Shown: positions 9,710 to 18,606, counted from the stretch's first letter. The stretch: 64,000 nt of DNA from Buttiauxella agrestis ATCC 33320 (GCA_024169445.1 JALKFA010000001.1:1612001-1676000), one strand, 5' to 3'. The notes: generated by a model not told the origin, from the letters alone. A program made the numbers and translations.

Positions 9710-10600
9710 ATGGCTAAAGAGAGAGCATTGACGCTGGAAGCACTGCGGGTCATGGACGCAATTGACCGGCGCGGGAGTTTCGCCGCGGCTGCTGATGAGC
9801 TAGGGCGTGTGCCGTCAGCGCTGAGTTACACCATGCAGAAGCTTGAAGAAGAACTGGATGTGGTGCTGTTTGACCGTTCGGGCCATCGCACAAAATTTAC
9901 CAATGTCGGGCGCATGTTGCTGGAGCGCGGGCGAGTTTTGCTCGAAGCGGCTGAAAAACTGACGACTGATGCTGAAGCACTAGCTCGTGGCTGGGAAACG
10001 CATCTCACCATCGTGACTGAAGCGCTGGTGCCAACGGCGAAGTTGTATCCGTTAGTCGAAAAACTTGCAGGTAAAGCAGACACCCAGTTATCGATCATTA
10101 CGGAAGTTTTGGCGGGTTCATGGGAGCGTTTAGAGCAGGGGCGAGCGGATATTGTGATTGCGCCGGATATGCATTTCCGTTCTTCATCGGAGATTAACTC
10201 GCGCAAGTTGTACAAGGTGATGAGCGTTTATGTCGCCGCACCCGACCACCCGATTCACAATGAACCGGAGCCACTTTCAGAAGTGACACGCGTGAAGTAT
10301 CGCGGTATTGCGGTGGCTGATACTGCGCGGGAACGCCCGGTGATCACGGTGCAATTACTGGATAAACAGCCGCGTTTGACGGTGAGTAGCATGGAAGATA
10401 AACGGCAGGCGTTGTTGGCCGGTTTGGGTGTGGCGACGATGCCTTATCCGCTGGTCGAACAGGATATTGCCGAAGGACGTTTGCGCGTGGTGAGCCCTGA
10501 ATACACCAACGAAATTGACATTATTATGGCGTGGCGACGCGATAGCATGGGCGAGGCGAAAGCCTGGTGCTTGCGTGAAATTCCAAAATTATTGAAGTAG
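9710..10600 (+). CDS. yhaJ: LysR-type regulator YhaJ
   Basis: A 296-residue LysR-family transcription regulator. The N-terminal winged helix-turn-helix (ALRVMDAIDRRGSFAAAADELGRVPSALSYTMQKLEEEL) spans roughly residues 10-48. It is followed by a linker helix and a periplasmic-binding-protein-like effector domain. In E. coli, YhaJ activates yqjF in response to quinol-like products of nitrotoluenes and affects virulence genes in pathogens. Here yqjF and the hydroquinone reductase yqjG lie about 2-3 kb downstream. It is divergent from yhaK with a 106-base shared control region. Array B follows its stop by 8 bases. Confidence 0.95.
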   Translation: MAKERALTLEALRVMDAIDRRGSFAAAADELGRVPSALSYTMQKLEEELDVVLFDRSGHRTKFTNVGRMLLERGRVLLEAAEKLTTDAEALARGWETHLTIVTEALVPTAKLYPLVEKLAGKADTQLSIITEVLAGSWERLEQGRADIVIAPDMHFRSSSEINSRKLYKVMSVYVAAPDHPIHNEPEPLSEVTRVKYRGIAVADTARERPVITVQLLDKQPRLTVSSMEDKRQALLAGLGVATMPYPLVEQDIAEGRLRVVSPEYTNEIDIIMAWRRDSMGEAKAWCLREIPKLLK

Positions 10601-10608
10601 TGGCTACG

Positions 10609-10905
10609 CCCTCACCCCGGCCCTCTCCCTCAGGAGAGGGGGAAAACCGGACAATTCCCTCTCCCTCAGGAGAGGAGGGAAACCGGACAATTCCCTCTCC
10701 CTCAGGAGAGGAGGGAAACCGGACAATTCCCTCTCCCTCAGGAGAGGGGGAAAGCGGACAATGCCCTCTCACTCAGGAGAGGGGGGAAAGCGGACAATGC
10801 CCTCTCCCTCAGGAGAGGGGGAAAACCGGACAATTCCCTCTCCCTCAGGAGAGGGGGAAAACCGGACAATTCCCTCTCCCTCAGGGAGAGGGCTAGGGTG
10901 AGGGG
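10609..10905. repeat. Tandem 36-bp palindromic repeat array B
   Basis: Seven copies of a 35-36 bp unit are arranged in tandem, with GGACAAT recurring at 10649, 10685, 10721, 10756, 10792, 10828 and 10864. Each unit holds a palindromic CCCTCTCCCTCAGGAGAGGG core and a short constant linker (GAAAACCGGACAATT or variant). The whole array is framed by the same outer inverted repeat as array A (CCCTCACCCCGGCCC on the left, its complement ending at 10905). It lies between the converging yhaJ and yhaH genes. Open frames inside it are artefacts of the repeat. Confidence 0.92.
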
Positions 10906-10912
10906 CAAAGCA

Positions 10913-11296
10913 TTATTCACTGACTAATCTGGCATCCATCGCTTTTGGATCTGAACCGTATTTATTCTCACCCGGTGTGCCATTCTGGCAGTTGAACGCC
11001 AGAATAATCAGCCAGCCGACAATCGGAATAAATATCAGCAGTAACCACCAGGCTGAACGATCGGTATCGTGCAAACGACGGAACTGTACAGCCCAGTAAG
11101 GCAGGAAAATCAGCAGGCCATAAATGGTAGCCAGCAGACCTTCTTCTTTCGCAATTCGCAGTCCTAACATCTTATCCAGAATGGTTAACACGACGGTCAG
11201 TACCAGGTTCACCAGAATGAACATCCAGAATTCTTTACGTCGCGCCCGTCCGCTGAAACCAATGTAATTTCTTAGTACTTTGAAATACCAATCCAT
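10913..11296 (-). CDS. yhaH: DUF805 inner-membrane protein YhaH
   Basis: A 127-residue membrane protein of the DUF805 family. The N-terminus MDWYFKVLRNYIGFSGRARRKEFWMF is the family hallmark. Three or four hydrophobic segments follow, with the conserved FRRLHDTDRSAWW loop and a C-terminal NCQNGTPGENKYG tail. Function is unknown. E. coli has yhaH and a paralogue yhaI side by side at this place; only one copy is seen here, and it resembles YhaH. Confidence 0.9.
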   Translation of the reverse strand: MDWYFKVLRNYIGFSGRARRKEFWMFILVNLVLTVVLTILDKMLGLRIAKEEGLLATIYGLLIFLPYWAVQFRRLHDTDRSAWWLLLIFIPIVGWLIILAFNCQNGTPGENKYGSDPKAMDARLVSE

Positions 11297-11381
11297 TTTT
11301 TGCCTACCTTGAGTTCTAACGATCTAATTCAAGAATAGTCGTGAATGATTTTTGCGTAAATTATAGCTTGGGTGAATTTAA

Positions 11382-12374
11382 TCAACCGTGGTTAAACCGT
11401 TCATCGCGACCATGTGGCTCATTTAAATCCTGCGCAGGGCCAATGGAAATAATGCCCGTTGGGTTAATCGTTTTATGGCTGCGGTAATAGTGATTGCGGA
11501 TATGCGCGAAATCGACGGTCTCGGCAATGCCCGGCATTTGGTAGATATCCCGCAAGAATCCGTAGATATTCAGGTAATCACTAATGCGGTGTTTGTCGCA
11601 TTTAAAGTGGGTGACGTACACAGGATCGAAACGTACCAGTGTCGTCCACAGGCGAATATCGGCTTCAGTCAGTTGGTCACCGGTTAAATAGCGGTGCTGG
11701 CCAAGGATTTGCTCGACGCGCGCCAGTGATTCAAACACTTTGCTGACCGCTTCATCATAAGCTTCCTGAGAAGTGGCAAAACCTGCTTTATACACGCCGT
11801 TATTAATGGTGTCGTAAATCCAGCTATTCAGTTCATCAATCTGGCTGCGTAACTGTGGCGGATAATAATCTCCGGCACGAGCCCCTTTGGCATCAAACGC
11901 GGTATTCAGCATGCGAATGATTTCAGCAGATTCGTTACTGACAATCGTCTGGGTTTTCTTGTCCCATAAAACCGGAACGGTAACGCGGCCGGTGTAGTTT
12001 GGGTCAGCTTGCAGATAGAGTTGATAGAGATATTCGTGCTGGTATAGACCATCACCGGTCGCGTTCGGGAAGTCGTCATCGAACGTCCAGCCATCTTGCA
12101 ACATCAGCGGGTTAACCACCGAAACCGAGATAAAAGATTCGAGGCCTTTCAAAGCTCGCATGATGAGGGTGCGATGCGCCCACGGACAAGCGAGGGAAAC
12201 ATAGAGATGGTAACGGTCTTTTTCAGCGGCAAAGCCACCTTTACCGTTCGCACCGGGTTCGCCATCAGCCGTCAGCCAATTGCGAAACACTGACTCTGAA
12301 CGTTTGAAACTGCCACCGGTAGATTTGGTGTCATACCAGACATCGTGCCAGACGCCATCAATTAACTGTCCCAT
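11382..12374 (-). CDS. yqjG: Glutathionyl-hydroquinone reductase YqjG
   Basis: A 330-residue Xi-class glutathione transferase that reduces glutathionyl-hydroquinones to hydroquinones. The thioredoxin-like N-domain carries the catalytic Cys in SLACPWAHR near residue 63. The all-helical C-domain contains LTGDQLTEADIRLWTTLVRFD. Length compares with 328 in E. coli. It reads on the minus strand behind yqjF, but a terminator lies between them, so it is probably expressed from its own promoter. Confidence 0.95.
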   Translation of the reverse strand: MGQLIDGVWHDVWYDTKSTGGSFKRSESVFRNWLTADGEPGANGKGGFAAEKDRYHLYVSLACPWAHRTLIMRALKGLESFISVSVVNPLMLQDGWTFDDDFPNATGDGLYQHEYLYQLYLQADPNYTGRVTVPVLWDKKTQTIVSNESAEIIRMLNTAFDAKGARAGDYYPPQLRSQIDELNSWIYDTINNGVYKAGFATSQEAYDEAVSKVFESLARVEQILGQHRYLTGDQLTEADIRLWTTLVRFDPVYVTHFKCDKHRISDYLNIYGFLRDIYQMPGIAETVDFAHIRNHYYRSHKTINPTGIISIGPAQDLNEPHGRDERFNHG

Positions 12375-12400
12375 GCTGTTCTCCAGGTGAGCTTTAAAAA

Positions 12401-12428
12401 CAAAAAAGCGAAGGGATTAACCTTCGCT
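12401..12428 (-). terminator. Terminator after yqjF
   Basis: On the minus strand AGCGAAGG / CCTTCGCT forms an 8-bp stem followed by TTTTTTGTTTTT. It lies downstream of yqjF and upstream of yqjG. Confidence 0.85.
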
Positions 12429-12452
12429 CTTATTGATAATCAGTATAGAACC

Positions 12453-12845
12453 TTACCAGTTTTTCTTCAGCAGGCGGTCGATGCTGTATGCGCCTGGCCC
12501 GAAGATAGCCAGTAACAGATAACCACCGGCAATGGTGAAGTTCTTCATAAACATGATGGAGTTCGGGCCCTGGCTGAAATCAGCGTGGAACAGGAATGCC
12601 GTCAGAAGCGTAAATACCGCAGTGATAATCGCCGTGGTACGTGTGAAGAAGCCGAACAGGATGGCCAGACCGCCGCCAAACTCAAGCAGAATGGTCAAAG
12701 GCAGCAAGAACCCTGGGACGCCCATCGCTTCCATATATTGTTGAGTACCGGCATAACCGTTAATTTTGCCCCAACCTGCAACGATGAACAGAATTGGCAT
12801 CAAGATACGAGCTAACAGTACACCAGCATCATCTAATTTTTTCAT
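12453..12845 (-). CDS. yqjF: DoxX family membrane protein YqjF
   Basis: A 130-residue inner-membrane protein of the DoxX/quinol-oxidase-subunit-like family with four predicted helices (for example LARILMPILFIVAGWGKI and LLPLTILLEFGGGLAILFGFF). Its biochemical role is unsettled. In E. coli the promoter is strongly induced by nitrotoluene breakdown products through YhaJ, which is encoded about 2 kb away here. The start is preceded by GGAGAG on the minus strand. Confidence 0.92.
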   Translation of the reverse strand: MKKLDDAGVLLARILMPILFIVAGWGKINGYAGTQQYMEAMGVPGFLLPLTILLEFGGGLAILFGFFTRTTAIITAVFTLLTAFLFHADFSQGPNSIMFMKNFTIAGGYLLLAIFGPGAYSIDRLLKKNW

Positions 12846-13020
12846 TTTACTCTCCAGAGAAATTCTATTGGGTGCTATCAGCCCAGGATTTTTTGTCTTT
12901 GCAATTTCCGGTGGTTACCGTTAACTGCGGTTGATGTGGAGGATAATAGACGGGGCATTAATGGATTGTTAGCAAGGAATACTGTCGATGTTTTTCAAAT
13001 TACTTGAGTAAGCCTGCTAA

Positions 13021-13049
13021 TAAAAACGCCGCTTATTTTAAGCGGCGTT
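13021..13049 (-). terminator. Terminator of the yqjCDEK operon
   Basis: On the minus strand AACGCCGCTTA / TAAGCGGCGTT forms an 11-bp stem followed by a T-rich run, just after yqjK. Confidence 0.9.
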
Positions 13050-13054
13050 AGGGA

Positions 13055-13345
13055 TTACTGCGATTGCTGTTGCACCGTATTGCGAATCAGGCGCCAGGCG
13101 CTCCAGGCACCAAAACCGCGTCTGGCCCAGCGCATCAGGAAGCTCGGGTGGCGCACGGTCCAGATAGCCATCACGCTGCTGGCGATTAACGCATAACTGC
13201 GCAAGCTCAGTAAGGTATTCCAGCCGCGATCATAGGCGCCTGTCGCTTCCAGCCAATCGCGCCTGCTGGCACTTAAATCCAGCCGTTGTTGTTGAATCTG
13301 GCTGAGTAAAAAGGCCTTGCGCTTATCAAGCTCACGGTTGCTCAT
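13055..13345 (-). CDS. yqjK: YqjK-like family protein
   Basis: A 96-residue conserved protein with a basic, Gln/Arg-rich helical N-terminal half (KRKAFLLSQIQQQRLDLSASRRDWLEATG). One hydrophobic stretch lies near residues 48-62 and a basic C-terminus follows. Function is unknown. It begins 2 bases after the yqjE stop and closes the yqjC-yqjD-yqjE-yqjK operon, which ends in a strong terminator. Confidence 0.9.
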   Translation of the reverse strand: MSNRELDKRKAFLLSQIQQQRLDLSASRRDWLEATGAYDRGWNTLLSLRSYALIASSVMAIWTVRHPSFLMRWARRGFGAWSAWRLIRNTVQQQSQ

Positions 13346-13347
13346 GG

Positions 13348-13740
13348 TTAGTCATCTTCCAGCAAAGCACGGTCGTTTTCGAGTTCACGACGAGTATGGC
13401 GCAGCAGTGTGGACTGGCGAGATTTACGCAGCGTCCAGATAGCTCCGATCACCGCAAGCCCCAGCAGGACTGCGGTCGTCGCAATCATGGCATTCAGACG
13501 ATACTGCGGTTCGACGGCCCAGAAAATCAGCACCACCAGGCTCATTAATCCGAATGCTGCAAATAGCATGGTTAACCCAAGCATTAACAGCAACTGAACC
13601 AGATGGGCTTTCTCTTCTTCCAGTTCAACCACGGCAAGACGCAGGCGCGTTTCCACCATCCCAACGATGATGGTGACGATGCGCTGACCAATGCCGAGGA
13701 CGCTTTTGCCCGGCCCTTGAGTGTGATGGGATTCAGGCAT
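13348..13740 (-). CDS. yqjE: Phage holin family / DUF1469 protein YqjE
   Basis: A 130-residue inner-membrane protein of the DUF1469 (Actino_Holin_YqjE-like) family. An amphipathic N-terminal helix (VETRLRLAVVELEEEKA) is followed by two transmembrane helices (LLLMLGLTMLFAAFGLMSLVVLIFW and ATTAVLLGLAVIGAIWTL). The ATG at 13740 gives an N-terminus (MPESHHTQGPGKSV) that matches the E. coli one. An upstream in-frame start at 13809 would lie inside yqjD. It starts 2 bases after the yqjD stop. Confidence 0.91.
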   Translation of the reverse strand: MPESHHTQGPGKSVLGIGQRIVTIIVGMVETRLRLAVVELEEEKAHLVQLLLMLGLTMLFAAFGLMSLVVLIFWAVEPQYRLNAMIATTAVLLGLAVIGAIWTLRKSRQSTLLRHTRRELENDRALLEDD

Positions 13741-13742
13741 AA

Positions 13743-14048
13743 TTAACGGCGAGTCAGCAGGACACCGAGCACGACGCCAATCGCCGCCCCAATACCCACG
13801 CCGGTCCATGGATTTTCACGAACATAATCGTCAGCTTTTGCCGCCGCTTCTCGCGTTTGTTTGGCAATCACGTCGCCGGTATCACCCAGACGGACACGGC
13901 TTTCTTTCAGCGCTTTTTCGGCTTTGCCACGCAGTCTTTCAAGTTCGGATTTTGACTTGTCCGTCGATGCACTCAGCACTTCTTCAAGGGTATCAGCCAG
14001 GGATTTCAGCTCTGCGCGCAAGTGTTCTGATGTAGTATCTTTTGACAT
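13743..14048 (-). CDS. yqjD: ElaB/YqjD/DUF883 membrane-anchored ribosome-binding protein
   Basis: A 101-residue protein. A long charged amphipathic N-terminal helix (LRAELKSLADTLEEVLS..LERLRGKAEKAL) leads to a C-terminal membrane anchor (GVGIGAAIGVVLGVLLTRR) preceded by the family motif VRENPWTGVGIGA. E. coli YqjD anchors 70S and 100S ribosomes to the membrane in stationary phase and depends on RpoS. It lies between yqjC and yqjE in the operon. Confidence 0.94.
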   Translation of the reverse strand: MSKDTTSEHLRAELKSLADTLEEVLSASTDKSKSELERLRGKAEKALKESRVRLGDTGDVIAKQTREAAAKADDYVRENPWTGVGIGAAIGVVLGVLLTRR

Positions 14049-14093
14049 AGTTCTCTCCAGATTTTCTAAGAATGACGGGTTTATTAAAGAGTC

Positions 14094-14462
14094 TTAGTAA
14101 TCACGGGCCTGCAGGACTTTCAGTTCATGTTCTGCTTCAGACAGCTTCTGCTCCCGCTTGGTAATTTTTTCCGCATCGCCTTTTTCGCGAGCTTCTTTGA
14201 GGTCAGCTTTTCGTTCGGTAATTTCGGCTTTTTGCTCGTTGATTTTCTTCTGATGGGCCGCGCGTAAACTGCTGTCAGTACAATTGGCGCGGACTTCTTT
14301 CAACGCTTTATTAAGCCCATCGACACGACTTTTGTTCTGATGTTTTTCCGCATAGCCAATTTCACGTTGAATATCCTGCTCTTTCTCACTGCACAGCGAG
14401 TTGGCATGTGCCGCAGAAGTTAAAGATAACAAGGCAATAGCCAATACGGTACGAGTGTTCAT
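14094..14462 (-). CDS. yqjC: Periplasmic DUF1090 protein YqjC
   Basis: A 122-residue secreted protein. A signal peptide (MNTRTVLAIALLSLTSAAHA) should be cut after residue 20. The mature part is a charged helical DUF1090 domain with two cysteines and a Lys/Glu-rich coiled coil. The ATG at 14462 follows a GGAAGG ribosome-binding site and gives the E. coli length of 122; the upstream start at 14510 would bury the signal peptide. Function is unknown. It is first in the yqjCDEK operon. Confidence 0.9.
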   Translation of the reverse strand: MNTRTVLAIALLSLTSAAHANSLCSEKEQDIQREIGYAEKHQNKSRVDGLNKALKEVRANCTDSSLRAAHQKKINEQKAEITERKADLKEAREKGDAEKITKREQKLSEAEHELKVLQARDY

Positions 14463-14626
14463 GTTAAACCTTCCATTGTGATGTACGTTTAGCCGTAAGG
14501 TTAAGCACACAAAGAATCCAGAAATTATTCGAAAATGATGATTTGTAGCGATTTAAGTAAACAAGCATAGTCAGAAACTGAGTATAAACCCAATCCGTGG
14601 TAACAATTTAGGATTTCTGGAAAGGG

Positions 14627-15010
14627 TTAACCGATGCGGATATTTTCGTTGAGCATGCGTGTCAGCCAACTGCTGGCGCTGTCTTCTTCTTCTTGTTGAG
14701 CGATGACATAACCATGCGGCAGTGTCCTGTACAACACGACTTTTGCGGCTTCGCTTTGCGCACTTGAATCAAATTTGATCAACAAGGAGTTGTTTTCAGG
14801 GGTAATGCTTTTGAAACGGATACCGTTAGCATCAAGATGATGCCAGACAAAAAAGCCGTCAGGCATGCTGATACCTTGTTGATTAGAGCGAATTTCCAGC
14901 GTTGATTCGGTGCGCTGCATTCCAGACCATATCAATATGGACGCTGCCGCAACAACACCGATCAATATCGTGGCCCGCAGGCCACGAAAAACGTGTGTTT
15001 TCATCGTCAT
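14627..15010 (-). CDS. mzrA: EnvZ/OmpR modulator MzrA
   Basis: A 127-residue bitopic inner-membrane protein with one N-terminal transmembrane helix (residues about 10-30) and a periplasmic domain containing ISMPDGFFVWHHLDANGIRFKSITP. E. coli MzrA binds the sensor kinase EnvZ, raises OmpR phosphorylation and links the Cpx response to EnvZ/OmpR. Length equals the E. coli protein. It starts 5 bases after the yqjA stop and is probably cotranscribed with it, as in E. coli. Confidence 0.92.
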   Translation of the reverse strand: MTMKTHVFRGLRATILIGVVAAASILIWSGMQRTESTLEIRSNQQGISMPDGFFVWHHLDANGIRFKSITPENNSLLIKFDSSAQSEAAKVVLYRTLPHGYVIAQQEEEDSASSWLTRMLNENIRIG

Positions 15011-15015
15011 CCCTC

Positions 15016-15678
15016 TTAACTGCGGTTACCGTATTTCTTACGCCAAAGCACAATCAACGAACCGATCAGGCCGCATACCAGTAACACCACTGGTAACAGC
15101 ATCAGGCAGGACATCAACGCATCTTCATATTTCAGGAATACTGGTGTTTTGCCAAGCAGATAACCCAGCGAGGTCAAAATCAGAACCCACAATAACCCGC
15201 TCATCCAGTTGAAGAACTGGAAGCGCGCATTATTCAGACCGGATAAACCGGCAATAGTTGGCAGCAGGGTGCGAACAAAAGCGATAAAACGGCCAATCAG
15301 CAACGCAGACAAACCATGTTTGTGGAATAAGCTATGCGCGCGTTGATGGTAGTGTGCAGGAAGGTGCGAAAGCCAATTCTGCACGATGCGCGTATTCCCA
15401 AGCCAGCGCCCTTGAATATAACTGAGCCAACAGCCGAGACTTGCGGCGGTGGTTAATAAAAGCAAGGTTTCAGGAAAACCCATAGCCCCTTTGGCAATCA
15501 ATACACCGACCAAAACTAACAAGCTATCACCGGGCAGGAAAGCTGCTGGTAACAGACCATTTTCAAGGAATAAAATCATGAATAACACGAAGTAAAGCAT
15601 GCCAATCATTCCTGGATTGGCTAGCGTTTCAAAATCCTGGTTCCATAAAGCGTTCAACAATTGCGTGAAAAGTTCCAT
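15016..15678 (-). CDS. yqjA: DedA family membrane protein YqjA
   Basis: A 220-residue DedA/SNARE-associated family inner-membrane protein. It has the family signature [23 protein letters not shown] and the conserved acidic and basic residues in [26 protein letters not shown] and [20 protein letters not shown]. coli YqjA is needed for growth at alkaline pH and acts as a proton-dependent osmosensing transporter; DedA proteins are also tied to lipid-carrier flipping. It is upstream of mzrA, which with yqjA belongs to the Cpx regulon in E. coli. Confidence 0.95.
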   Translation of the reverse strand: MELFTQLLNALWNQDFETLANPGMIGMLYFVLFMILFLENGLLPAAFLPGDSLLVLVGVLIAKGAMGFPETLLLLTTAASLGCWLSYIQGRWLGNTRIVQNWLSHLPAHYHQRAHSLFHKHGLSALLIGRFIAFVRTLLPTIAGLSGLNNARFQFFNWMSGLLWVLILTSLGYLLGKTPVFLKYEDALMSCLMLLPVVLLVCGLIGSLIVLWRKKYGNRS

Positions 15679-16006
15679 TCAGTGTTCCTGGCACATCGAT
15701 TAAGACCGCTGATCAAAGTCAGATGGTAGAGCACGGCTTTGTTATGTGTGTTGTGTTGTTGCCGATTGTCATTCACTGCTCTTTGCCGGTTCGTATTACA
15801 TTTCCCTATGAAAGCGAACAGGTAGTGAAAGCAAAGCTGATTCTTACAGTGAAATTGCATCTAATTGTAACAAAGCTCTGTGTAAGGCGTCACAGTATTT
15901 GTGCTTTGTTGAGGGACGATTTTGATTGCTAGTCGAGGGGCTGGCGAGGGTATTTACAAACGCTGACACTATTGTTGGTTTGCTTACCCTCGCGAGAGGA
16001 AAATAA
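15679..16006. other. Intergenic region yqjA-exuR
   Basis: This 328-base region should hold the yqjA promoter on the minus strand. Short open frames here do not match any family. I see no convincing CpxR tandem site and no strong terminator for exuR. Confidence 0.4.
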
Positions 16007-16783
16007 CTACTTTTGACCGTTTGCTGCGGTATCGAGATGAATTACCGGATTATCCGCAAACAAATAGCGATCAGCATTGAACTCGAAATCATCACTGGTT
16101 GCATCAAACAGCATTTGTTTAGTGTTTTCCAGGTGTTGCCACATCGCCACTTTAGCCGCATGTGGGTCTTTACGAATCAGTGCCTTAAGAATTTGGTCGT
16201 GATCGTCGCACCAGTTGTCAGCGGTACGCTTATCAATATGCTCGTGAAGTTTTTTCCAGTATGGGTTGTGGATGCGTTGGCTCCACATTTTTTCCACGAT
16301 GGCTGCAAGGGCTGTATTTTGTGATGCCAGAGCCACCTGAGTGTGGAAATGAAGATCCCACTCTGAATCCTGGAAATTGTGCTCATTACGCGCCATTTCC
16401 TGAATTTCCATCAACTTGACGATATCTTGCTTAGTGACCTGCGTCGCCGCAAATTCAGCGATATTGCTCTCAATCAACTGACGAGCTTGCAGCAGCTCAA
16501 AGGGACCAAAACTAGCGAATTCAAACTGTTCATCAGGAAGATTGGTGTATTTCGCCTGATTGGCGATGACATGGATGCCGGAGCCTTTGCGTACTTCGAC
16601 GTATCCTTCCACTTCCAGCATGATTATTGCTTCACGAACCACAGTGCGGCTCACGTTCTTCTCTTCAGCAATAAAGCGCTCCGCCGGGAGTTTTTCCCCA
16701 ACCAAATAAACACCGTTTTCGATGCGTTGTTTAAGTTCAGCGGCCAGTTGCTGATAAAGACGACGTGGTTCCATAATATCCAT
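16007..16783 (-). CDS. exuR: Hexuronate regulon repressor ExuR
   Basis: A 258-residue GntR-family (FadR subgroup) regulator. The N-terminal winged helix ([45 protein letters not shown]) is followed by an all-helical FCD effector domain with metal-binding His residues ([10 protein letters not shown] and HDQI). In E. coli it represses exuT, uxaCA, uxaB and uxuAB until galacturonate or glucuronate (or a derivative) binds. It is downstream of exuT on the same strand but separated by a terminator. Confidence 0.96.
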   Translation of the reverse strand: MDIMEPRRLYQQLAAELKQRIENGVYLVGEKLPAERFIAEEKNVSRTVVREAIIMLEVEGYVEVRKGSGIHVIANQAKYTNLPDEQFEFASFGPFELLQARQLIESNIAEFAATQVTKQDIVKLMEIQEMARNEHNFQDSEWDLHFHTQVALASQNTALAAIVEKMWSQRIHNPYWKKLHEHIDKRTADNWCDDHDQILKALIRKDPHAAKVAMWQHLENTKQMLFDATSDDFEFNADRYLFADNPVIHLDTAANGQK

Positions 16784-16818
16784 CTGTAGCTCCGGGAAAG
16801 GTCCTGCGGTTAACCTTA

Positions 16819-16836
16819 TTTGTTATACCACTTTTC
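16819..16836. promoter_or_regulatory. Candidate ExuR/UxuR operator before exuR
   Basis: Read on the minus strand this is GAAAAGTGGTATAACAAATA-like, close to the near-palindromic TTGGTATACCAA core of ExuR/UxuR sites. It sits 36 bases upstream of the exuR start, where autoregulation would act. The assignment rests on resemblance only. Confidence 0.4.
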
Positions 16837-16864
16837 AAAGATAGGCTCCATATTCTGGATACAC

Positions 16865-16889
16865 AAAAGCCGCCATTAAGGCGGCTTTA
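16865..16889 (-). terminator. exuT terminator
   Basis: On the minus strand AAAGCCGCC / GGCGGCTTT forms a 9-bp stem with a 5-base loop and a T-rich tail, 21 bases after the exuT stop. Confidence 0.88.
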
Positions 16890-16909
16890 AGTGCAAACTG
16901 AGACACCGA

Positions 16910-18205
16910 TTATGCTAACGCTTGTTTCGGTTTTTGCTGGTCATTCAACTCACTGATGGGTTTGTTTTGCAGCACGGTCCAGATAACGATAGCACCGAGG
17001 ATGTCGAACACCGCCAGAGCTGCAAACAGTGGGCTGAAGCCAAGGGTATCGGCCAACGCACCAACCACCAGAGCAAACATGGTGCTCGCAGTCCATGCCG
17101 CCATACCGGTCAGGCCATTCGCGGTTGCCACTTCATTACGACCAAATACGTCAGAAGAGAGCGTAATTAGTGCGCCAGACAGTGACTGGTGAGCAAAGCC
17201 GCCAACACACAGCAGGGCGATTGCCACATATGGGCTGGTGAACAGACCGATGGTGCCTGGAGCAATCATCAGAATCGCGCCCATGGTCACAACCATTTTA
17301 CGGGAAACAATCAAGTTCACGCCGAATACGCGCTGGAAAATAGGAGGAAGGTAGCCGCCAACGATACAGCCCAGGTCAGCAAACAGCATTGGCATCCAGG
17401 CAAACATCGCAATGTGTTTCAGGTCAAAGCCATACACTTTGAACATGAACAATGGGATCCAGGCGTTGAAAGTCCCCCACGCGGGTTCTGCCAGGAAACG
17501 TGGCAGTGCGATACCCCAGAACTGGCGGTTCTGCACGATTTTCCAGGCGCTCATTTTCTTGCTGTTGCCGGTCTGGTGATGAGCTTCCTGGCCGCCAATG
17601 ATGTATTCACGTTCTTCTTCAGAAAGTCGTTTCTGATCGCGTGGGTGTTTGTAGAAAATCAACCAGGCCATTGCCCAGGCAAAGCTCAGCACACCAGAGA
17701 TGATGAATGCCATCTGCCAGCTGTGCATGACAATCGCCCAAACGACTAATGGTGGAGCAATCATGCCGCCGATAGAAGAACCGACGTTGAAGTAACCTAC
17801 TGCGATAGAACGCTCTTTAGCCGGGAACCATTCGCTACTGGCTTTCAGGCCTGCAGGGATCATGGCGGCTTCTGCAGCACCCACGGCACCACGAGCAATT
17901 GCCAGGCCACCCCAGCTTCCCGCCAGTGCTGTTGCACCACAGAAAATTGCCCATGCGACCGCGAAGAAGGCGTAGCCTACTTTAGTCCCCAGGACATCAA
18001 GCACGTAGCCCGCAACGGGCTGCATAATGGTATAGCAAGCTGAGTAGGCGGCTATAATGTAGGAATATTGCTGAGTCGAAATATGCAGCTCTTCCATCAA
18101 TGTTGGAGCGGCCGCTGCAATAGTATTACGTGTTAGATAACCCAGTATGGTGCCCATAGTTACCAGGGCAATCATGTACCAGCGTAAGCCTTTAATCTTT
18201 CCCAT
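16910..18205 (-). CDS. exuT: Hexuronate MFS transporter ExuT
   Basis: A 431-residue major facilitator of the anion:cation symporter family that imports galacturonate and glucuronate. Twelve hydrophobic helices are visible, with the MFS cytoplasmic motif (DVLGTKVGYAFF) and the family's GAAEAAMIPAGLKASSEWFP stretch. It is divergent from uxaCA with a 490-base control region, as in E. coli. The transported acids are isomerised by UxaC encoded on the other side. Confidence 0.95.
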   Translation of the reverse strand: MGKIKGLRWYMIALVTMGTILGYLTRNTIAAAAPTLMEELHISTQQYSYIIAAYSACYTIMQPVAGYVLDVLGTKVGYAFFAVAWAIFCGATALAGSWGGLAIARGAVGAAEAAMIPAGLKASSEWFPAKERSIAVGYFNVGSSIGGMIAPPLVVWAIVMHSWQMAFIISGVLSFAWAMAWLIFYKHPRDQKRLSEEEREYIIGGQEAHHQTGNSKKMSAWKIVQNRQFWGIALPRFLAEPAWGTFNAWIPLFMFKVYGFDLKHIAMFAWMPMLFADLGCIVGGYLPPIFQRVFGVNLIVSRKMVVTMGAILMIAPGTIGLFTSPYVAIALLCVGGFAHQSLSGALITLSSDVFGRNEVATANGLTGMAAWTASTMFALVVGALADTLGFSPLFAALAVFDILGAIVIWTVLQNKPISELNDQQKPKQALA

Positions 18206-18590
18206 TGGAATTTCATCCCGTCTTCATAATCAACCGTGTGTCATGCGGTTGCACGTCCGGCATTGCTGCCAGAACGAGTGTTCGATTAGAGGGGTTCATA
18301 TCCGGGGGTATCACCCGGTACGACCCGTACCTTGCCTTAAAATAAACAAACTGTGGCAATTCCGGTTTCCGTACCGCAATGCGCTGTTCGTGATACCAGC
18401 GTCTGATGTATTTCCATTACTGATGTATTGCAACGGCAGGAAAGATAACTTGTCATACAGCTTCAAAAGTTGAGTGATATCACAAAAGTGTCGATCTGCT
18501 CACTCCAGGGGAGAAGGGGCTTGCAGACCAGAACTGGCGCGGGATACGGGTTCTTTTTAAACACAATATTAACAATAAAAGTGTGGTTTT

Positions 18591-18606
18591 TGTGACGAAT
18601 ACCACA
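18591..18606 (+). promoter_or_regulatory. CRP-binding site for uxaCA
   Basis: TGTGACGAATACCACA matches the TGTGA-N6-TCACA consensus at nine of ten key positions. Its centre is about 97 bases upstream of the uxaC start. E. coli hexuronate genes are catabolite-sensitive, which fits. Confidence 0.7.

Noticed and set aside
4076-10905. CRISPR-like appearance of the two regularly spaced palindromic arrays
   Set aside because: The segments between palindromes are the same within each array, so they are not spacers, and there are no cas genes in the window.
10524-10920. Open frames with PSPSGE-type repeats
   Set aside because: Artefacts of tandem array B on both strands.
13808-14097. Open frames opposite yqjD
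   Set aside because: Shadow frames of a well-supported small gene with clear family motifs.
18471-18488. GAGTGATATCACAA as a CRP site
   Set aside because: The palindrome has only two bases between GTGA and TCAC instead of the spacing CRP needs; the site at 18591 is far better.
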